DNA from: Endozoicomonas numazuensis
Lineage (GTDB): Bacteria > Pseudomonadota > Gammaproteobacteria > Pseudomonadales > Endozoicomonadaceae
Direction of reading: 5' to 3'
DNA: 64,000 nucleotides
Assembly (NCBI RefSeq): GCF_000722635.1
Contig: NZ_JOKH01000001.1
Span: 413,845 to 477,844, forward strand
Positions 1-8,827 of the stretch are shown piece after piece; the first letter of the stretch is position 1, and every line of letters starts with the position of its first letter. A program made the position numbers and the translations under genes. The notes beneath the pieces were generated by a model. It was not told where the DNA came from, ran no database searches, and saw only the letters and a list, made by a program, of their open reading frames with translations.

Positions 1-3
1 GGG

Positions 4-1026
4 ATGAAAAATACCGGAGCATTGCTGGTTAATCTGGGGTCACCCGATAGCCCCCATGAACATGATGTACGAAACTATCTGAATGATTTTTTGATGGATG
101 GCCACGTCATCGACATGCCCTGGCTGGTTCGACGTCTGATTGTCAGCTTGTTTGTTCTGCCCAAAAGACCGGCCCAGTCTGCCAAAGCCTATGCGTCTGT
201 CTGGACTGAAAAAGGCTCCCCCCTGATCAGTATCAGTAAAGACCTGCAAGAAGAAGTGCAAAAGCTAACCACTATGCCAGTTGAGCTGGCCATGAGGTAC
301 GGCAAACCCGATATGGAAAGCGCACTGGTCAGGCTGGCCAGCAAACCTGAAATCAAGGAAGTTTTGCTATTCCCTCTCTACCCTCATTACGCCATGTCTA
401 CTGTCAAAACAGTGGTTGAGAGAGCTGAAAAAATCATAAGCACACACAAACTCCCGGTAACTTTAAAAGTACACCCGGTGTTTTATGATCACAATGCCTA
501 TATTGAAGCACTGGTTGAAAGCGCCAAAGATTATCTGGAAAAAGAATTTGATCACATCGTTTTCAGCTACCATGGAGTGCCAGAAAGGCATATTCGCAAA
601 GATGATTGCACGGGCTCACACTGCTTACAATCAGACGACTGTTGTCAGAAAGCTTCTCCTGCACACCAGACCTGCTATCGACATCAGGTCTATAGAACCA
701 CTGCCTGCTTTGTAGAAAAAGCCGATATTCCCGTAGACAAATACACTGTCGCCTTCCAGTCCAGATTAGGAAGAGATAAGTGGTTGGAGCCATCCACCAG
801 CAGCATTATAAAATCACTGGCACAGCAAGGAATAAAAAAGGTTCTGGTGATCTGTCCAGCATTTGTTGCTGACTGTCTGGAAACTCTGGAAGAAATTGGA
901 ATGGAGGCCAAAGAAGATTTCATAACCGCTGGCGGTGAATCTCTGGAGTTAATCCCCTGTCTGAACACTCACCCTGCCTGGACAAAGCTTGTCACCCACT
1001 GGCTGGAGAAGCCGCTTCAGAACTAA
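4..1026 (+). CDS. hemH: Ferrochelatase
   Basis: Inserts ferrous iron into protoporphyrin IX, the last step of heme synthesis. The 340-residue protein has the family opening (GALLVNLGSPDSP), the catalytic-histidine motif SYHGVPERH near residue 190, FQSRLGRDKWLEP, and the acidic CPAFVADCLETLEEI segment near residue 285. Between HGVP and FQSR lies a cysteine-rich stretch (about residues 200-225, five Cys) that the E. coli enzyme lacks. Similar Cys-bearing bacterial ferrochelatases exist and some bind a [2Fe-2S] cluster, but the cluster here is only inferred. Only three bases precede the ATG, so promoter and ribosome site are out of view. Convergent with the downstream lipoprotein gene. Confidence 0.97.
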   Translation: MKNTGALLVNLGSPDSPHEHDVRNYLNDFLMDGHVIDMPWLVRRLIVSLFVLPKRPAQSAKAYASVWTEKGSPLISISKDLQEEVQKLTTMPVELAMRYGKPDMESALVRLASKPEIKEVLLFPLYPHYAMSTVKTVVERAEKIISTHKLPVTLKVHPVFYDHNAYIEALVESAKDYLEKEFDHIVFSYHGVPERHIRKDDCTGSHCLQSDDCCQKASPAHQTCYRHQVYRTTACFVEKADIPVDKYTVAFQSRLGRDKWLEPSTSSIIKSLAQQGIKKVLVICPAFVADCLETLEEIGMEAKEDFITAGGESLELIPCLNTHPAWTKLVTHWLEKPLQN

Positions 1027-1035
1027 CTTTTGAGT

Positions 1036-1069
1036 GAACCCGGCTCCTGTTCTAAAGAGTGCCGGGTTC
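1036..1069. terminator. Hairpin between convergent hemH and lipoprotein gene
   Basis: Perfect 9-bp inverted repeat (GAACCCGGC / GCCGGGTTC) with a 16-nt loop, between the stop codons of two converging genes. No clear T-tract follows on either strand, so it may be a weak or bidirectional terminator. Confidence 0.45.
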
Positions 1070-1075
1070 GCCAAT

Positions 1076-1645
1076 TCACCCCTGATTCAGAAAGCTAGTT
1101 AGTCCAGGATCTGCCAGCGACCGACTCAAAACATCACTCAGCACTTTATCAATCAGCTCTTCATTTTTATCATCAGAAGGCGCTTTGGGTACACGCTCAC
1201 TGATTTCACTGGAGTATACCCCCTCAAAACTCTGACCATTCTTTATAACCCTGGCCCGAATTTTTGCACTCAGATCAACCTGAGTAATGTAACTGCCTTC
1301 AGGAACACGGTACTCCAAGCTATCCAGGTACACCTGGAATTGGGGCACTTCCTCAGACTCTGTAACTCTTAACCCCATTTCACGCAAGCCCAACTCTACA
1401 GAAGAGCGAATAGCCAGAGCTAACCGATCATTAGTGGTGATCGCATTGGTACTCGAGTAGACTCCCCCCCTATTGCCAAGAGACCGGGACAACCTTTCAT
1501 CATAAACAGTGACACTGACCGTTCCCTGCAACTGCTTAATGGGCTTTTCCACGGCGATTCTGGGGTTTACATCCACTTCCTGAGGGCTCAGGGCGCACCC
1601 GCCCAGCGCAAGGGCTCCCAGCAAAATGACTGACGCTTTTTTCAT
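1076..1645 (-). CDS. YajG-family outer-membrane lipoprotein
   Basis: A 189-residue protein with a lipoprotein signal: a short KK start, a hydrophobic stretch and the lipobox LGGCAL, putting the lipidated Cys at about residue 17. The mature part resembles the YajG family (conserved NPRI and YDER segments, then an alternating domain ending in a helical C-terminus). The family is envelope-located and its molecular role is unknown. It stands alone, convergent with hemH. The stretch upstream of its start (1646-1930) carries a short ATGGGTA/TACCCAT inverted repeat close to the start and no other convincing gene. Confidence 0.75.
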   Translation of the reverse strand: MKKASVILLGALALGGCALSPQEVDVNPRIAVEKPIKQLQGTVSVTVYDERLSRSLGNRGGVYSSTNAITTNDRLALAIRSSVELGLREMGLRVTESEEVPQFQVYLDSLEYRVPEGSYITQVDLSAKIRARVIKNGQSFEGVYSSEISERVPKAPSDDKNEELIDKVLSDVLSRSLADPGLTSFLNQG

Positions 1646-1930
1646 GAGTCCGGCTATCCTTTGATGGGTAAGATACCCATGACGAAAGAAAAGAATGATA
1701 CGTAGTTAATCAGCCGAGGCCGTTAATTAAAATATTTTCATAAGAATTCTCGACCTGAATCCTATCCAGTCTCGAAAACTGGATCAACCAACTTGGCAAA
1801 GCGGTTCATAGAAGATATAGTGCGATCTACAGAATCCATAAAATAACTTTTACGTTGATTCAGAAAGATGAATGTGGTCACGAAACACCAGCCCGGACAC
1901 ATCCAGGCCTCTGACAATAGCAACAGCAAT

Positions 1931-2017
1931 ATGCGGGTAACCACTTCCCGTAGTACTGTAGTGTTCACTCCCAAATCTATCTTTCGCCCTGCCCTTCTAC
2001 TACTCCTACTGCCTTGA
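1931..2017 (+). CDS. Candidate leucine-rich leader peptide upstream of leuA (leuL-like)
   Basis: A 28-codon frame opens with ATG at 1931 and runs to TGA at 2015-2017. It contains six consecutive Leu codons (CTT CTA CTA CTC CTA CTG, 1994-2011) just before Pro-stop. A run of Leu codons ending a short peptide about 230 bp before leuA is the hallmark of ribosome-mediated attenuation, as in enterobacterial leu and pseudomonad leuA leaders. An in-frame GTG at 1961 is an alternative start, and neither start has a strong Shine-Dalgarno. The Leu run and position are seen directly; the regulatory role is inferred. Confidence 0.6.
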   Translation: MRVTTSRSTVVFTPKSIFRPALLLLLLP

Positions 2018-2248
2018 GCAGACTATATAATTTCACCTTCGACCCCGGCCGTCTGGCCCTCTGACCCAAGAGTCAGTACAAGATTATATTTTTAATAATT
2101 CCAAACTGCCAAAAGCAGAAAGTGCTGTCTGTCGCAAAACAGAACTCATCATTTACAGCGCTTTCAACCAGGTTTGAGCAGAATAAGCAGCCTTGAGCTA
2201 TTAACAATACAGCCTTGAGCTGATAGAAGAACAGCTGGAGCAACAACC
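2018..2248 (+). promoter_or_regulatory. leuA leader region with small hairpins and a 12-bp direct repeat
   Basis: Non-coding stretch between the Leu-rich peptide and leuA. It holds two adjacent potential hairpins at about 2047-2080 (GGCC-gtct-GGCC and CTGAC-n6-GTCAG) followed by a T-rich run at 2084-2093, which could act as an attenuator, although stem and U-tract are not ideally spaced. Close to leuA a 12-bp motif, CAGCCTTGAGCT, occurs twice (2188-2199 and 2210-2221, 22-bp period), with a partial copy (GCCTTGAGCA) overlapping the leader stop. The role of the repeats is unknown. Confidence 0.4.
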
Positions 2249-3796
2249 ATGAGCAATGATCAGGTTATTATTTTCGACACCACTTTGAGAGACGGTGAGC
2301 AGAGCCCCGGTGCAGCCATGACCAAGGATGAAAAGGTCCGGATTGCCAAGTCACTGGAAATGCTCAAGGTTGACGTCATTGAAGCAGGCTTTGCCATTGC
2401 CAGCCCAGGTGACTTTGATGCTGTAAAAAGCATCGCTGAAACCATCAAAGACAGCACTGTTTGCAGCCTTTCCCGTGCACTCCCCAAAGATATCGATGCT
2501 GCTGCCCAGGCTCTGAAGCCGGCTGCTCAAGGTCGCATCCATACCTTCATTGCCACCTCTCCACTGCACATGAAGCATAAGCTCTGTATGACACCTGACC
2601 AGGTTCTGGAGCAAGCCATAGCATCGGTTAAACAAGCACGTAACCTGATTGACGATGTCGAGTTTTCCTGTGAGGACGCGGGTCGATCAGATATTGATTT
2701 CATGTGTCGCGTTATCGAAGCCGTTATTGACGCAGGTGCTCGCACCATCAACATTCCTGACACGGTTGGCTATGCGCTGCCACATCAATACGGCAACATG
2801 ATTGCCCAGTTAATTGAGCGAGTTCCCAACTCTGACAAAGCCATTTTCTCTGTGCATTGTCATAATGACCTCGGACTCGCGGTTGCCAACTCCCTGTCTG
2901 CTGTAGTGAATGGCGCCCGTCAGGTCGAGTGCACAATTAATGGTCTGGGAGAGCGAGCGGGTAATGCCTCACTTGAGGAAATTGTCATGGCGATCCGCAC
3001 CCGCCAAGATGACCTCAACGTTGAAACTGGCATTAATACCCAGCATATAGTCCCTACCTCTCGCCTTGTTTCAGGTATTACAGGCTTTCCGGTGCAACCT
3101 AACAAAGCAATTGTAGGTGCAAACGCCTTTGCTCATGAATCTGGCATCCACCAGGACGGTGTACTGAAAAACCGTGAGACCTATGAAATCATGAAGGCTG
3201 AGGATGTTGGCTGGAACACCAACCGTCTGACTCTGGGCAAATTATCCGGTCGCAGCGCCTTCAAATCTCGCATGGAAGAGCTGGGCATTACTTTTGCCGA
3301 CCGTGATGAACTGACTGAAGCCTTTAACCGCTTCAAGATTCTGGCAGACAAAAAATCTGAAATTTTCGATGATGACCTGCAGGCACTGGTCAGCGATGTC
3401 CGCTCCAGTAATGAAGAGGAAAAATATCGCCTGGTTGAGCTGGAAGCAGGCTCAAGCACCGGAAAGACACCAGAAGCGCGTCTGGTTATTGCTGTCGATT
3501 CAGAAGAAAAAGAAGTACGCAGCGCGGGTGATGGTCCTGTAGATGCGGTCTTCAAAGCGATAGAAAGTATTGCTGATTCAGGTGCCCGTCTGGCATTGTA
3601 TAATGTCAGCGCTATAACCAGCGGCACCGACTCTCAGGGTGACGTCAGTGTGCGATTGGAAAAACAGGGTCGTATTGTCAATGGCTCCGGAGCCGACACC
3701 GATATCGTAGTCGCTTCCGCCAAAGCCTATATCAATGCACTGAACCTGCTGAATACTGACCGACCAAAAACCAATCCTCAAACAGGAAACGTGTAA
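2249..3796 (+). CDS. leuA: 2-isopropylmalate synthase
   Basis: Condenses acetyl-CoA with 2-oxoisovalerate, the committed step of leucine synthesis. The 515-residue length is normal for the proteobacterial LeuA type. The N-terminal TIM barrel starts with [15 protein letters not shown] and carries the metal-binding HCHNDLG (about residue 202) and the GLGERAGN motif. The linker includes [12 protein letters not shown], and the C-terminal 130 residues form the leucine-responsive regulatory domain, so feedback inhibition is expected. The unlinked leader frame upstream suggests transcription attenuation by leucine. A holD-like gene starts 5 bp after its stop and is probably co-transcribed. Confidence 0.97.
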   Translation: MSNDQVIIFDTTLRDGEQSPGAAMTKDEKVRIAKSLEMLKVDVIEAGFAIASPGDFDAVKSIAETIKDSTVCSLSRALPKDIDAAAQALKPAAQGRIHTFIATSPLHMKHKLCMTPDQVLEQAIASVKQARNLIDDVEFSCEDAGRSDIDFMCRVIEAVIDAGARTINIPDTVGYALPHQYGNMIAQLIERVPNSDKAIFSVHCHNDLGLAVANSLSAVVNGARQVECTINGLGERAGNASLEEIVMAIRTRQDDLNVETGINTQHIVPTSRLVSGITGFPVQPNKAIVGANAFAHESGIHQDGVLKNRETYEIMKAEDVGWNTNRLTLGKLSGRSAFKSRMEELGITFADRDELTEAFNRFKILADKKSEIFDDDLQALVSDVRSSNEEEKYRLVELEAGSSTGKTPEARLVIAVDSEEKEVRSAGDGPVDAVFKAIESIADSGARLALYNVSAITSGTDSQGDVSVRLEKQGRIVNGSGADTDIVVASAKAYINALNLLNTDRPKTNPQTGNV

Positions 3797-3801
3797 CAGC
3801 C

Positions 3802-4614
3802 ATGCAAGGCAGGATCAACGAGCGAACAAGACAGCATTATCTCGACGCTATGGGAATCCAAACCTGGTTTCCAAGGCAGATCCTGCCCAATGCACTCCCT
3901 CCCAGGGAGTTTGATTTTCCAGAGGAAGAATTTGAACCTGAGACACCCTCAGCTCTTTCTGGCACTCTGGAATCTGTGCAGACCTCCGAGGCTGCCATGG
4001 GTGTATCAACGGCAAAAGATTTACTGGGCATTAGCAATACTGTCAAGACAAAACCAGAAGCCAAGCCAGATGCACCCGTCATAAATAAGCTTGTTACTGA
4101 AACCCGACTTGTAGAAGTCAGCAAATTCAGACTGGTCACCCTGCCCGCCAATGAGCACTGCCTAGTGGTAGCAGAAATGCCACATTCGGGCCTGAATCAG
4201 TTTTCACGCTTTCATCAGCGATTACTTAGCGATATTCTTCGTGCTATTAAAATGCCTGCTGAAAGTGACCCACTGCCTTCCAGTGAATTTATCTGGCCAC
4301 TGGGCAACATTGGCCTGATGGAGCATCTGAGCCAAGACGACTCTGCCGCTGCAGATGCTGTATGTGCATACCTCAGCAATCAGTTTGGCCTTGCCAGACG
4401 AAAAGTAGTTCTGCTCTTTGGTCAGGCCGCTGCCCGTTTTGTTATAGACCCAAACCGCTCATTTGGTGACTTGAGAGGTCTACAAAAAGGGCTTCACTCG
4501 GACCAACACTTTGTTGTCACTCATGGTTTAAATGAGTTGATGAAACTTCCCGCCCTGAAATCAGAAGCCTGGCAGGATATTTCTCCTATTATCAAAGAAC
4601 TGACTCTGTCATAG
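3802..4614 (+). CDS. HolD-like protein, probable DNA polymerase III psi subunit
   Basis: The first 30 residues (RQHYLDAMGIQTWFPR) match the pattern of the psi N-terminus, which in E. coli binds chi. The C-terminal half has an FRLVTLPAN strand, then a segment (LLSDILRAIKMP) that parallels the 'LVSDVLRAL' helix of E. coli HolD. At 270 residues it is about twice the E. coli length because of an acidic, low-complexity linker (about residues 35-100). It is immediately followed by rimI, the same neighbour that holD has in E. coli, which supports the call. Psi joins the clamp loader to chi and SSB. Assignment rests on motif similarity and synteny. Confidence 0.62.
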   Translation: MQGRINERTRQHYLDAMGIQTWFPRQILPNALPPREFDFPEEEFEPETPSALSGTLESVQTSEAAMGVSTAKDLLGISNTVKTKPEAKPDAPVINKLVTETRLVEVSKFRLVTLPANEHCLVVAEMPHSGLNQFSRFHQRLLSDILRAIKMPAESDPLPSSEFIWPLGNIGLMEHLSQDDSAAADAVCAYLSNQFGLARRKVVLLFGQAAARFVIDPNRSFGDLRGLQKGLHSDQHFVVTHGLNELMKLPALKSEAWQDISPIIKELTLS

Positions 4615-4704
4615 CCAAAGCCATGAGCACAAAAATCAATGATGTTGCCCGTGGTATTATTCGGCACCTGACAACGCTCAGTTATCACGGAAAATGAAAC
4701 CAAT

Positions 4705-5157
4705 ATGCTGTCGTTTAGAGCAATGACCCACCAGGACCTTCCAGAACTGGCTGCTATTGAACAGGAAGCCGGGCCACACCCCTGGAATCAGAAGCATTAT
4801 GTGGACAGTATTGACTCTGGCCACCTCTGCGCTGTGGCTGAGTACAAGGGCAAAATTGTAGCTCAGGGCGTTATCATGGCTGCAGCAGACGAAGCCAGCC
4901 TACTGATTTTAACTGTGGCACGTAAAGAGCAAGGCAAGGGTTATGGCTCCGCCATGCTGCAACATTTGATCGAATCTTCAGTTGAAAAGGCTGAAACCCT
5001 GTTTCTTGAAGTGCGGGAGTCCAACGAAAAAGCTTTTAACCTTTATCTCAATGCAGGTTTCAGTGAAATTGGCCGTCGTAACAACTATTACCCATCAGGA
5101 AAAGATCATAAATCCGAAGATGCCATAGTGATGGCTTTGGACCTCAAGCACTTTTGA
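4705..5157 (+). CDS. rimI: Ribosomal protein bS18 N-alpha-acetyltransferase
   Basis: A single GNAT domain of 150 residues. The acetyl-CoA loop is seen as VARKEQGKGYGSAML (about residues 72-86), and the RimI-type ending as LEVRESNEKAFNLYLNAGFSEIGRRNNYY, where NxxAxxLYxxxGF is the family signature. RimI acetylates the N-terminal alanine of ribosomal protein S18. It follows the holD-like gene by 90 bp in the conserved holD-rimI arrangement. Confidence 0.92.
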   Translation: MLSFRAMTHQDLPELAAIEQEAGPHPWNQKHYVDSIDSGHLCAVAEYKGKIVAQGVIMAAADEASLLILTVARKEQGKGYGSAMLQHLIESSVEKAETLFLEVRESNEKAFNLYLNAGFSEIGRRNNYYPSGKDHKSEDAIVMALDLKHF

Positions 5158-5180
5158 TACGTTACCCTGCACAGCATTGC

Positions 5181-6557
5181 CTAAGGATTGCCCGGGCAAT
5201 AGCCCTGCCAACTCCCGGTCACCGGATTCCAGCCACACTCAGCATACAACCGCTCAAAGTGAACTTTTAATGCCTGCAGGTTCTTTTTCTTTGGTTTGCT
5301 GATACCTTCTGGCAGGCTTAGTGCCTGCACATACGAATAAGGATTCTGAATCCCATTCAGCATGGTTCTTAGCCGTCCCCTTTCCAGAGAAGCTTCTGTC
5401 TTTCCTCGAGCAAAATACCACTTCTGTGACGGGCTGCCTCCCGGAAAACACGGTAAGAGAGAAAAACCACCGGGAACCCAGGTCAAACAATATCGATAGC
5501 CTGCAGCACGATTAAAAATTCTTTTCGTTTTTAAATCATGTCGCCAAACCTGACTACCGTGACTATCACACGCCGTTAATGCAATGGATGCGGCTGAATA
5601 ACAACGGCTTTTATCTGTCGCTTCAGATAAGCAACTTTCTGCCGCTTCGGCATTGAGGCAAACCCTCGGATGCTGATTGACCAACATCACATCCTCAGTC
5701 AGGCGTTCAGAAACCCAGAACGCGCCCTCCGACCTCTCTTCCCATTCTAAAGCAGGCTGAATCTCTTCTGCCGGAGCTTCTTCTTCAGGAAGACGAGGTT
5801 TATCAGGTTGCGGCTCCTCAACGGGTTCTTCATCACCCCTATTAGCCCCCTTCTCTTCAGAATCACTTTTTTCTTCTTCCTGATCAGGCTTTCGATCACG
5901 GCCAGGCTCTGCCTCTTCATACTCACAAACGATCTGCCCGGTGTTTAAATTCTTATAACACCTTCTTTCTCCCATATCAGATTCAAGGTATCGATAGGCG
6001 AGTGGCACTGGGTCATCACTCTTATCGATCAGAGCCATATAACTGCTTTTCTGTTGCCCATCTAAAGCATTGGATAACCTTCCCTGTTCATCAAACGTCC
6101 AGATCTGGGCACGGGTAGACTCAATACATGGCAACATCTCCAGCGTCTCTATCATCCTGGATAGACACATACTGGTGGCATAGCCTTGAAAGTGAATGGT
6201 TTTTTTCTGGAAGTTATAATGCCATTTCTGAGCAGAACTACTTTCATCGCAAGGCTTAATTACAGCCCGGTTTCTTGGGTAGCAAACACTCCCTGGCTCT
6301 GGATCCTGATGCACACAAGCCTCAAACTCGATACCCTCTACATCAATTTGAAGGCAGTCCAGACTGTCTTCTTGCTGAAGAAAGAATCGATTGGCAAAAC
6401 GTTCAACCACAAGATTGTTGTCAGATACTTCTGCTTTGGAAGTCGACGAGAAGAAAATAAGGAATGTCCAAAACGGAAAAAACAGCCACAGTGAAGCAGG
6501 AATAACTACCAGTCTGTTCTTGTAGTTCCACTTACCTGCCATCTTAGCTGCCACCAT
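5181..6557 (-). CDS. Secreted protein with two ricin-B-like lectin lobes
   Basis: A 458-residue protein with an N-terminal hydrophobic segment (about residues 20-40, followed by SKAEVSD), likely a signal peptide or anchor. Two beta-trefoil-like regions follow: about residues 45-190 and 285-400. Each shows QxW-type repeats (AQKWHY and AQIWTF in the first, SQVWRH and SQKWYF in the second) and spaced Cys pairs, the ricin-B lectin pattern. They are joined by a roughly 70-residue linker of Glu, Pro, Asp and Lys. A carbohydrate-binding surface or secreted role is inferred. No catalytic domain is seen. ATG codons at 6557 and 6542 are both possible. Nothing links it to its neighbours. Confidence 0.6.
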   Translation of the reverse strand: MVAAKMAGKWNYKNRLVVIPASLWLFFPFWTFLIFFSSTSKAEVSDNNLVVERFANRFFLQQEDSLDCLQIDVEGIEFEACVHQDPEPGSVCYPRNRAVIKPCDESSSAQKWHYNFQKKTIHFQGYATSMCLSRMIETLEMLPCIESTRAQIWTFDEQGRLSNALDGQQKSSYMALIDKSDDPVPLAYRYLESDMGERRCYKNLNTGQIVCEYEEAEPGRDRKPDQEEEKSDSEEKGANRGDEEPVEEPQPDKPRLPEEEAPAEEIQPALEWEERSEGAFWVSERLTEDVMLVNQHPRVCLNAEAAESCLSEATDKSRCYSAASIALTACDSHGSQVWRHDLKTKRIFNRAAGYRYCLTWVPGGFSLLPCFPGGSPSQKWYFARGKTEASLERGRLRTMLNGIQNPYSYVQALSLPEGISKPKKKNLQALKVHFERLYAECGWNPVTGSWQGYCPGNP

Positions 6558-6832
6558 CCATAGTGTTTATTTTGACATTAGCTGATCAACTACCTTTGTC
6601 AAAACGATAATTTAGAACGCGGCCTACAAATTGACTATTTCCGAAGCCCTGCAAAAAAGTGCAAAAAACCTACGAATTTCGGCATATTCCTACCATTTTA
6701 ACCGTTTCAATATCCCCTCAGCCCGCTATCCGTTAAAACAGTTTTGGAATAGTGCACAATACCCACTACACAGGAAAAAATCGGCAGGTATAATTGCGCG
6801 CCTGTCATCGTCAGTAGAAAGGTCATCCAGCG

Positions 6833-7840
6833 TTGATTATCTTCACCGTCACCAACAAAGTAACAAAACAAATTTATGTGGGCTCCACTCGCAATGACCT
6901 TGAAAGCCAATGGGAAAAAATGGTGGCTGCAGCACACCAGGATCTAGACTACCCGCTATACAGAGAGATCCGCATCCATGGTGAAGACGAATTTACCGTA
7001 GAGGAATGGGATAGGGCTGAGTCTCGTGAAGAGTTGGCTGAACTGGAACAGGATGCCATCGACTTTTTTGGCGCCGAAAATCTTAGAGGCTATAAGACCA
7101 GTACTGTAAAAATTCTGCCAAAAAAGAAGAAACGCCAGCGCAAGTCCAATATTGAAAAAGAGTTGGCTTCCATTTTCGCAGAAATCGGCGAAGGTGATAC
7201 CAATGCACCTCCAAGTCTGGCCATAAAAACCGGAGATGCTTCCAGTGAGTCGGACAAGGGTTCTGCTCAACGATCAGAAACCAAATCTGCCTCTGCCCAG
7301 ACGCATCAGACCGCTCAACCTTCAGGTGCGCCTGCTGCTCCCAGAACGACTCTGAGTTCGACGGAGATTAAGGTTGAAGTTAACCAGCCAGAAACTGAGC
7401 AGCCAAAACCTGAAGTAGCAAAAGCTGCCGGCTCCAGGGCCAATGCCATGGTTCAGATGAACAGCATTGAAATGAGCGACGATATCACTGCGCAGTTGGC
7501 AGCTATTACTGCAGCCGCAGATGCCTGCCTGGCTGGAGACAGCAGTGCATTGTCACAGCTGGATGTTCAACCTGAGCCTGCAGTTGAAGAAGACAATACT
7601 CAGCCAGAAGAAGCTGAAGCCAAACCTGTAGCCATTATTGAAAAAGAAATCATTGTCGCGGAGCCTATTTGCCCCAAAGAGCTTCGTATCCGGGAAGCCA
7701 TTGAACGTCACAGAAAACAACGCGCCCAGCGCAGTACTGAAATCCAGGAAAGCGAGAGAAGAAAAATGGCCGAAATTCTGGCCGAACTTGATGCCAGGAT
7801 TCAGGAAATGCACACAGGTGAATTAGCAGCTGTAGCCTGA
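6833..7840 (+). CDS. GIY-YIG domain protein with long low-complexity tail
   Basis: Residues 1-90 look like a GIY-YIG nuclease fold: a first strand (IIFTVTNKVTKQIYVGSTRN) with IYVG as the YIG half and a following Arg, then a helix with ELEQDAI (candidate metal-binding Glu) and RGYKT. The GIY half is not canonical (IFTV). From residue 95 there is a basic patch (PKKKKRQRK), then about 150 residues rich in Ala, Pro, Glu and Gln, and a charged C-terminal helix (about 280-330) that may be a coiled coil. The start is TTG, chosen because the domain begins immediately and an AAAGG lies about 10 bp upstream. Nuclease activity is unproven. Confidence 0.6.
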   Translation: MIIFTVTNKVTKQIYVGSTRNDLESQWEKMVAAAHQDLDYPLYREIRIHGEDEFTVEEWDRAESREELAELEQDAIDFFGAENLRGYKTSTVKILPKKKKRQRKSNIEKELASIFAEIGEGDTNAPPSLAIKTGDASSESDKGSAQRSETKSASAQTHQTAQPSGAPAAPRTTLSSTEIKVEVNQPETEQPKPEVAKAAGSRANAMVQMNSIEMSDDITAQLAAITAAADACLAGDSSALSQLDVQPEPAVEEDNTQPEEAEAKPVAIIEKEIIVAEPICPKELRIREAIERHRKQRAQRSTEIQESERRKMAEILAELDARIQEMHTGELAAVA

Positions 7841-7878
7841 TTTCTCCCCTGGAGCTGGCTCTCCCTGAGCCAGCTCTT

Positions 7879-8562
7879 CTATAACCTCCGGAAAGACAAT
7901 AGATACAATTTATCCTCATCCACCATTTGCTCCATTATCAGCCCAGTACCTTCAACAAGCTCGTCAACCTGCCCCTGATCTTCAGGAAGTAAGTGCGGTA
8001 CCACCTGCGGATATTTCTTATGCAACCCTAACTGAAAACCTCTTCCCATTGGATGGCTAATATGAAGCCGGGCACCATAGGTCATCTGAGCGGCTATATG
8101 CCGTATAACAGCCCCCGGATCCAGCAGATTACCAAAACAGGCATTGAACCAGACGCTGTCAAAGTCGACAGGCGACGAGAACTTGAGAATATCACTCCTG
8201 ACGGTCTTTACTCCCGGATAACGACTGGATAGTACCCCCAGCATTTTTTCTGAAAGATCAACAGCGGTTATATCCGCAGACGGATTCCTTTCAAGAAACA
8301 CTTCAGTCAGCGCACCACAACCAGCCCCAACATCCAGAATTCTAACCCCCGGCTCCAGACCTCTATCGCCAAGGCCTTTGTCCACTAAAGCCTCAAGCCG
8401 CCCCCGGAGCTCTTCAGAAATAAAACCCTCTTTTGAAAAGTATGCTGCAGCCTCATTGAAAACCTCTTCCTGGTGCCGGACAAAAGCATCGGGGTCCGCA
8501 CGATTGTCAGCGTTTTTTTCACCTTCTTTAGCGGACATATAACGGTCATAGCTGTTTTTCAT
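7879..8562 (-). CDS. Class I SAM-dependent methyltransferase
   Basis: A 227-residue protein with the Rossmann-type methyltransferase core. Motif I is VRILDVGAGCGALTEVF (about residues 78-94), the acidic end of strand 2 is ITAVDLSEKML, and motif IV-like sequence is FDSVWFNACFGNLLDPG. The substrate cannot be read from sequence. The first 60 residues are charged and probably helical. It is a single gene on the minus strand, and one MITE-like repeat lies about 100 bp upstream of its start. Confidence 0.75.
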   Translation of the reverse strand: MKNSYDRYMSAKEGEKNADNRADPDAFVRHQEEVFNEAAAYFSKEGFISEELRGRLEALVDKGLGDRGLEPGVRILDVGAGCGALTEVFLERNPSADITAVDLSEKMLGVLSSRYPGVKTVRSDILKFSSPVDFDSVWFNACFGNLLDPGAVIRHIAAQMTYGARLHISHPMGRGFQLGLHKKYPQVVPHLLPEDQGQVDELVEGTGLIMEQMVDEDKLYLLSFRRL

Positions 8563-8659
8563 TCACATCTCTCCAGAAAACGATTTCTACCTTTGAGCTG
8601 AACCAGCAGCAGCTCTCTTCTACTCAGTATTCTTTCGGCAACCCTTTCAGCAATAACAC

Positions 8660-8827
8660 CTAGGAGCCTGACCAAGAATAGACAGCCCGGCCTAAAATCC
8701 AGAAAGAACGGCCATCTTTTCCGTTGAATTTGCTTAAATAGGTTAACTATTCGCACAAATTCAGTGAAAAAGCTGACTCGTTCTACTGAATTTTATGCTC
8801 GGACGCTATTCTCGGTCAGCCTCCTAG
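8660..8827. repeat. MITE-like element, copy 1 (168 bp)
   Basis: Bounded by near-perfect inverted ends: CTAGGAGCCTGACCAAGAAT at 8660 and its complement-like ATTCTCGGTCAGCCTCCTAG ending at 8827. It has no coding capacity. It matches, in inverted orientation, a second copy at 11798-11965: the core around TGGCCGTTCTTTCTGG, AGGCCGGGCTG, CCTATTTAAGCAAATTCA and GTGCGAATAGTT is shared. Terminal inverted repeats, short length and dispersal are the features of a non-autonomous (MITE-type) element. No matching transposase is visible in the window. Confidence 0.75.

Noticed and set aside
1762-1974. 70-aa open frame on the minus strand upstream of leuA
   Set aside because: No family signature, Cys/Thr/Leu mix typical of chance, and it overlaps the more meaningful Leu-codon leader on the other strand.
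3181-3627. 148-aa minus-strand frame antisense to leuA
   Set aside because: Serine-rich shadow translation of a well-supported gene in the opposite frame.
8559-8756. 65-aa minus-strand frame upstream of the methyltransferase
   Set aside because: It runs into the MITE-like repeat and has no homologous features.
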